The position numbers were made by a program, and so were the translations under genes. A DNA stretch of 64,000 bases from assembly GCF_028368935.1 (NCBI RefSeq), contig NZ_JAQNDK010000002.1:682001-746000 (forward strand), written 5' to 3'. The stretch is from Sorangium aterium. GTDB taxonomy: Bacteria > Myxococcota_A > Polyangia > Polyangiales > Polyangiaceae. The notes under the pieces are model-generated. The model did not search any database. It was not told the origin of the DNA and saw only the letters and a list, made by a program, of their open reading frames with translations. Positions 59,867 to 64,000 of the stretch are shown one piece after another (position 1 is the first letter of the stretch; the number at the start of each line of letters is the position of its first letter).

Positions 59867-60751
59867 GTGCCCGGGGCGCGCGTGATCGTGAGCGACAGGC
59901 GGAGCGAGCTGGCGGATTTCCTCCGAGGGAGGCGGATGCGCGCGGCGCCGATCGCGGGCGGCGCGTTCGCGGGGAAGCGGCGGCGCACGCCGGGCCTCAG
60001 GCGCGAGGAGATCGCGCAGCTCGCCGGGCTCAGCGTCGACTGGTACACGCGGCTCGAGCAAGGGCGTGACGTGAACCCGTCGCGCGAGACGCTCGAGGCG
60101 ATCGCGCGCGTGCTGAAGCTCGACGACGACGAGCGAGGTCACCTGTTCTACCTGGCGCGGCCCGAGCCCGCGCGGGCCGCGGCGCGCCAGGAGAGGGCCG
60201 AGCCGGCGATGGCGCGCGCGCTCGAGGCGATGCGCGTCCCGGCGCTCGTCTTCAGCCCCCGTTTCGACGTGCTCGCGTGGAACGGCGCGGCGCGCCGCCT
60301 GCTCGTGGACCTCGGCGACGTCGCCCCGCGAAGGCGCAACCTGCTCTGGATGACCTTCCACCATGCGGCCTACCGCGCGCGCTACGCGGAGATCGGCGTG
60401 ATCGAGCGAGAGGTCGTGGCCGCCTTCCGCTTCAGCGCGAGCTCGTACGTGGGAGATCCGGAGTTCGACGCGCTCGTTGCCGAGCTGCTCGAGACGAGCG
60501 AGGCGTTCCGGGCGATCTGGGCGCGCCACGAGGTCCGCGCCAAGGTGAGCGGCGCGAAGGCCTTCCGCGTCGAGGCCCAGGGCGCGGGGGGCCGCGACGC
60601 CGACGGCGCCGGGCCGCTCGTGCTCGAGTGGCACACGCTCGCCTCGACGACGTCGAGCCGCCAGCAGCTCGTCTACTACACGGCGCGCGCGGCGGGCGGA
60701 CCCGAGGACGAGCGCCGCCTCGCGGCGCTGTGCGGGGCTGACAGCGGATGA
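59867..60751 (+). CDS. XRE-family regulator with MmyB-like ligand domain
   Basis: The 294-aa protein has an N-terminal Xre HTH (GLRREEIAQLAGLSVDWYTR, LEQGRDVNPSRETLEAIARV) and the MmyB PAS-like ligand-binding domain (FSPRFDVLAWNGAARRLLVD, MTFHHAAYRARYAE). Proteins of this type respond to small ligands and regulate neighbouring oxidoreductases. GTG 59867 is the first start; GTG 59882 is equally possible. Divergent from the SDR gene. Confidence 0.9.
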   Translation: MPGARVIVSDRRSELADFLRGRRMRAAPIAGGAFAGKRRRTPGLRREEIAQLAGLSVDWYTRLEQGRDVNPSRETLEAIARVLKLDDDERGHLFYLARPEPARAAARQERAEPAMARALEAMRVPALVFSPRFDVLAWNGAARRLLVDLGDVAPRRRNLLWMTFHHAAYRARYAEIGVIEREVVAAFRFSASSYVGDPEFDALVAELLETSEAFRAIWARHEVRAKVSGAKAFRVEAQGAGGRDADGAGPLVLEWHTLASTTSSRQQLVYYTARAAGGPEDERRLAALCGADSG

Positions 60752-60968
60752 TGAGGGGCGCGCTGATCCAGCTGCGCGGTAGGAGAGCTGAGCGCGCTCG
60801 ATGCTTGCGTGCCCGAGGAGACCTGTCGCGCCAGCGATGCGTCCTCGAAGGGGGCCCGCCGGGCGGCCGGGGTTGACGGGAACGACGCTCGCGCATAGCG
60901 TCCGCGTGTCTCGTGCCCCTGTCACTGCCGCCCAGGCTCGCCGGTGCCATGGCGCAGGGTGACCTCTG

Positions 60969-62081
60969 ATGCCCGGTGGAAGCCTCAAGCGACCCGAGCC
61001 CCCTTCCGACGGCTGGTCGCCCCGCACCGAGGCCTCGGTGTGGCTCGGGCTCGGGCTGCTCGGCGTCGGGGTCGCGTGGTTCGCGGTGCGCGCCATCGAG
61101 ATCGACAGATCGCTCGACGCCGCGAGCCGGCAGCTCGCGAGCGCCGGGCCTCCGGACGCGCCGCCGCCGCCCGCGCCGGCTCCCGACGCGGGCGCTGAAC
61201 CGCACCTCGCGCTGGCCTGGACCGTGGGAGCCCCGGACCAGCCGGCGGAGCCGCTGGCGAGCGTGCGGCAGGCAGCCGAGGAGCTGCTCGCGCGGCGCCT
61301 CCCTCACGGGCTCCGTCGCGGGGCGGTGATCCGCGCCGTGGCCGAGGCCGCCAGGGCGCCGAAGGAGCCTCGTGTTCTGGCGCTCGACGTGCGGGCGGCC
61401 GGGCAGCCGGAAGCCCGCTTCTACCGGTTCGACGACAACGCCACGGGGCGGCTGGTCGACGAAGACGGACGCGAGCTCGTGCCGAACCCGTGGCAGGCAC
61501 CGCTCGCCACGCTGCGTCGGACGTCGCCGTTCAACCCCAAGCGGATGCACCCCATCTTGCACCGCGTGAGGCCGCACGAGGGCACGGACTACGGCGCGCC
61601 GTCGGGAACCCCGGTCTATGCCGCGCTCGAGGGCAGCGTCTCCTGGGTGGGGCCGCATGGTGGTCACGGCAACTGGGTCGCGATCCAGCACGACAACGGC
61701 GTCGAGACAGGCTACGCGCACCTCTCGAGGTTCGCGGCGGGCCTGAAGCGCGGGGACCACGTGGCGACCCATCAGCTCGTCGGCTACGTGGGGTCGACCG
61801 GGCGCTCGACGGGGCCGCACCTGCACTTCAGCGCGAGCCGCAACGGCGTCTACTTCGACGCGGAGACGCTGCTCGCGATGCGCCTGCAGGAGCTCCCCGC
61901 CGATCAGCGCGACGCGTTCCGCACCGAGAAGGGAGCGCTCGACCGCGAGCTCGACGACATCGGGGATCCCCTCCCTGCCGCGTCGCGGCCCGGAGGCGGG
62001 GACGAGCCGGCATCGCCGGCGAACGATTCGGTGTCGCAGCCGCGCGCGGCCGCGTCGGGCGCCCGGCGCCAGCGGCGGTGA
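60969..62081 (+). CDS. M23-family metallopeptidase
   Basis: The 370-aa protein has one N-terminal membrane segment (SVWLGLGLLGVGVAWFAVRA) and a C-terminal LytM/M23 domain. Zn ligands lie in RPHEGTDYGAPSGTPVYA (His and Asp) and STGPHLHFSASRNG (HxH), with GYAHLSRF between. Members cleave peptidoglycan cross-links or act as cell-division and envelope hydrolases. A Pro-rich linker (PPDAPPPPAPAPDA) separates anchor and domain. It is likely membrane-anchored with the domain in the periplasm. The 217-bp gap before it shows no gene. Confidence 0.92.
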   Translation: MPGGSLKRPEPPSDGWSPRTEASVWLGLGLLGVGVAWFAVRAIEIDRSLDAASRQLASAGPPDAPPPPAPAPDAGAEPHLALAWTVGAPDQPAEPLASVRQAAEELLARRLPHGLRRGAVIRAVAEAARAPKEPRVLALDVRAAGQPEARFYRFDDNATGRLVDEDGRELVPNPWQAPLATLRRTSPFNPKRMHPILHRVRPHEGTDYGAPSGTPVYAALEGSVSWVGPHGGHGNWVAIQHDNGVETGYAHLSRFAAGLKRGDHVATHQLVGYVGSTGRSTGPHLHFSASRNGVYFDAETLLAMRLQELPADQRDAFRTEKGALDRELDDIGDPLPAASRPGGGDEPASPANDSVSQPRAAASGARRQRR

Positions 62082-62123
62082 CCGCCGGCGAGGCCGCCCG
62101 GCGGCCTCGTCTGACACGCGTAG

Positions 62124-62852
62124 CTAGCGATCCCTGGTCGACGTCGCGCCGGCGCGCTCTCGCAGCTCCCTACGCGCGCGCATGTGCGCGCGCCACCGCG
62201 CGCGGAGGGCGCTCGGCTTCTCGGCGTAGCGCTCGTCGAGGAACCTGGCGCTTGTCACGCGGTCCGAGCGGAAGTGGCGGAAGTCCTGGCGGAGCTCGCA
62301 CCACGCCGCGAGGAGCCGCGTCGACTCGAGATAACCCACGATCACGGGCCACACGACGCGCTCGCTCTCGTGCCCCGTCTCGTCGCGGTAGCGAAGCGCG
62401 ATCTTCGTGCCGGCGCGGATCGACGCGCGAACCTGGGCCAGGTCGAGCGCGTCGGGCGCCTGGACCCCCCCGACCGGCGCGCCCGTCGCCGGCTCGAACA
62501 CGAAGGGCCGCAGCCGCTCGGGGACCGCCGCGGCGATCTTCGCGATGAGGTCCTGCGCCGCCCGCTGCAGGGCGACGTCCCCGCGCTGGGCGACCCACTG
62601 CGCGCCGAGGACCGCGACCTCGATCTCGTCGGGCGTCAGCATCAGCGGCGGCATGTCGAAGCCGCGATCGAGCACGTACCCCGTGCCGGCCTCCCCGCGG
62701 ATCGGGACGCGCTGGGCCAGGAGGTCCGCGATGTCGCGGTAGACGGTGCGCTTCGACGTCTCGAGCTCCTCGGCGAGCGCTGCCGCCGTGATCGGCGCCC
62801 GCTGCCGGCGCAGGATCTGCAGGATCTGGAACAGGCGATCGGCGCGTCGCAC
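62124..62852 (-). CDS. YafY-like WYL-domain transcriptional regulator
   Basis: The 242-aa protein has a DeoR-type HTH (LFQILQILRRQRAPITAAAL, ELETSKRTVYRDIADLLAQR) and a WYL domain with ALRYRDETGHESERVV and a VVWPVIVGYLESTRLLAAWC stretch. WYL proteins often bind nucleic-acid or small ligands and repress divergent genes. Its start lies next to a GCTGACA-TGTCAGC palindrome (62859-62878) in the 85-bp gap to the GST gene. Confidence 0.92.
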   Translation of the reverse strand: MRRADRLFQILQILRRQRAPITAAALAEELETSKRTVYRDIADLLAQRVPIRGEAGTGYVLDRGFDMPPLMLTPDEIEVAVLGAQWVAQRGDVALQRAAQDLIAKIAAAVPERLRPFVFEPATGAPVGGVQAPDALDLAQVRASIRAGTKIALRYRDETGHESERVVWPVIVGYLESTRLLAAWCELRQDFRHFRSDRVTSARFLDERYAEKPSALRARWRAHMRARRELRERAGATSTRDR

Positions 62853-62858
62853 GGGGAT

Positions 62859-62878
62859 GCTGACACCAGGTTGTCAGC
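62859..62878. promoter_or_regulatory. Probable WYL/YafY operator
   Basis: GCTGACA (62859-62865) and TGTCAGC (62872-62878) form a perfect inverted repeat around CCAGGT. It lies 6 bp from the regulator's ATG and 59 bp from the divergent GST start. Sites of the TGACA-n-TGTCA form are common for these regulators. Confidence 0.65.
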
Positions 62879-62937
62879 AGGGCAGGGCTACATCAAGCGC
62901 AGTCCACGGCGGACCCACAACAGCTCGGAGATTGCAC

Positions 62938-63666
62938 ATGATCACCCTCCACAGCTTCGGCCCCATGTTCGGCTTGCCGGAAGCCAGCCCCTACGTGACC
63001 AAGACCGAGGTCCAGCTCAAGCTGCTGGGCCTCCCCTACACGAAGGAGCGCGCGCGGCCCGATCAGTCGCCGAAGGGGCAGCTCCCCTTCATCGACGAGG
63101 ATGGCGCGCGTATCGCCGACTCGCACTTCATCCGCGAGCATCTGCAGAAGAAGTACGGCAAGGATCTCGACGCCGGCCTCGACGCCCGGCAGCGCGCCGA
63201 GGCGTGGGCCATCGAGCGCATGATCGAGAACAGCCTCACGCCGACCATGGTGTACTCCCGCTGGCTCATCCCGGAGAACTTCGCGAAGGGCCCGGCGAAT
63301 TTCGTCAACGGCGCGCCGGAGGAGGCGCGCCCGAAGCTGCGCGAGGAGCTCGTCGCGCGCGTCCGCGAGACGCTCCGCGCGGTCGGCGTCGCGCGCCACG
63401 CGAACGACGAGGTCGTCGAGCTCGGCGCGCGCTCGCTGGCGGCGCTCTCCGCGCTGCTCGGGGACAAGCCGTACCTCTTCGGAGCGCGCCCGGCGGGCGT
63501 CGACGCGACGGCCTTCGCGGCGCTGGCGGGCCTCCTCACGCCGTTCTTCGACTCGCCGCTGCGGCGGAGGGCCGAGGGCTTCGCGAACCTCACCGCGTAC
63601 ACCGCGCGGCTCATGAAGGAGTTCTACCCGGATCACCCGTGGGAGGCGCCGCGGCCGGGCGCCTGA
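62938..63666 (+). CDS. Glutathione S-transferase
   Basis: The 242-aa protein has the thioredoxin-like domain (ITLHSFGPMFGLPEASPYVT, LLGLPYTKERA, KGQLPFIDEDG with cis-Pro, IADSHFIREHL) and an extended C-terminal helical domain (ARSLAALSALLGDKPYLFGA, GVDATAFAALAGLLTPFF). It resembles the fungal/FAX-type GST class rather than the 49399 copy. It is divergent from the WYL regulator and shares its operator. CGGAGATTG precedes the ATG. Confidence 0.9.
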   Translation: MITLHSFGPMFGLPEASPYVTKTEVQLKLLGLPYTKERARPDQSPKGQLPFIDEDGARIADSHFIREHLQKKYGKDLDAGLDARQRAEAWAIERMIENSLTPTMVYSRWLIPENFAKGPANFVNGAPEEARPKLREELVARVRETLRAVGVARHANDEVVELGARSLAALSALLGDKPYLFGARPAGVDATAFAALAGLLTPFFDSPLRRRAEGFANLTAYTARLMKEFYPDHPWEAPRPGA

Positions 63667-63730
63667 GCGGCGCAGCGCCGCCGGCCCGGACGGGGCGGCG
63701 GCGCTGCGGCCGAGCGCTGCCTGTTCGGCG

Positions 63731-64000
63731 CTACTCCTCGGGGGTGGGAGCCGGCTCGGGCGCCGGCGCGGGCTCCGTGACGCCGCCACCGACGCACGCG
63801 TATCCGACCGAGTCCGGGGTGGGCAGGGGCAGCGACGCCACCGGCGTCTCGAGGTCGTCGAGCGCGTTCACGAGCACGCCGCCCTGGGAGTACGAGTACA
63901 CGTAGTCCTCGATGAACAGGCCGCGCTGCACGGCGGCCCCGCCGTAGTAGCACCCCGACGGCACGCTGCTGAAGAAGCCGCTGTGGTCGACCGCGCCGAG
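63731..64000 (-). CDS. Beta-propeller domain secreted protein, C-terminal part (cut by window edge)
   Basis: The 90 visible codons read GGAAVQRGLFIEDYVYSYSQ, then GGVLVNALDDLETPVASLPL and a Pro/Glu tail. The IEDYVYS-x-GGVLVN pattern is the C-terminal strand pair of the beta-propeller family PF09826. The frame is open to the right edge of the window, so the start is beyond it. A signal peptide is expected but not visible here. Confidence 0.65.
   Translation of the reverse strand, partial: LGAVDHSGFFSSVPSGCYYGGAAVQRGLFIEDYVYSYSQGGVLVNALDDLETPVASLPLPTPDSVGYACVGGGVTEPAPAPEPAPTPEE

Overview
This window is very GC-rich DNA with heavy third-position GC bias, GTG/ATG starts, translationally coupled operons, many lipoproteins and regulators, and a eukaryote-like Ser/Thr kinase with a fused AAA/TPR module. 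Together these point to a large myxobacterial chromosome of Sorangium type; this is an inference from gene content only.

Left core-like part (about 0.2-19.6 kb). A GlxA-type regulator faces a coupled operon for a MacB/FtsX-like ABC exporter (ATPase plus two permeases) and a NtrY-like histidine kinase. The kinase overlaps, tail to tail, the gene for its probable sigma-54 response regulator. Next come an FMN reductase, a three-PAS hybrid kinase, a methyltransferase/membrane-protein pair, a trans-aconitate methyltransferase, a MarR regulator with a clear palindromic operator next to a DUF4336 gene, and an ethanolamine pair. That pair is eutA followed by a single gene in which EutB and EutC are fused.

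Middle accessory part (about 19.6-43 kb) is a graveyard of mobile DNA. It holds an intact IS91-family (HUH) transposase gene, a second 228-bp copy of that element's 3' end, and fragments of another IS91-type element in three length-variant copies. It also has IS66 pieces, an IS110 element with a long structured non-coding flank, and a large serine recombinase. A 59-bp attC-like integron recombination site lies here, with a frameshifted cassette-like gene that ends in a truncated attC. Host-gene debris includes a class A beta-lactamase 3' end, bits of an epimerase and a VOC protein, a truncated alpha/beta hydrolase, and a Ser/Thr kinase-AAA-TPR gene with two frameshifts. Intact genes in this part are a repeat-bearing lipoprotein, a TetR regulator with its operator, an epimerase, a VOC protein and a TerB-like protein.

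Right part (about 43-64 kb) returns to ordinary genes. It has a CHAP amidase-like lipoprotein with a repeat domain, convergent with an NB-ARC/TPR regulator, and several regulator-enzyme neighbourhoods: AraC facing a GST; SDR and aldo/keto reductase sharing a 26-bp inverted operator pair, followed by AraC; MmyB-type XRE facing an SDR; and a WYL regulator facing a GST with a clean operator between. Other genes are hisC, a double-ACT GcvR-like protein whose start is buried in a perfect 28-bp hairpin, a HAD phosphatase, a Uma2 nuclease-fold protein, an M23 peptidase and the 3' end of a beta-propeller protein cut by the window edge.

No tRNA, rRNA, CRISPR array or integron integrase gene was seen.
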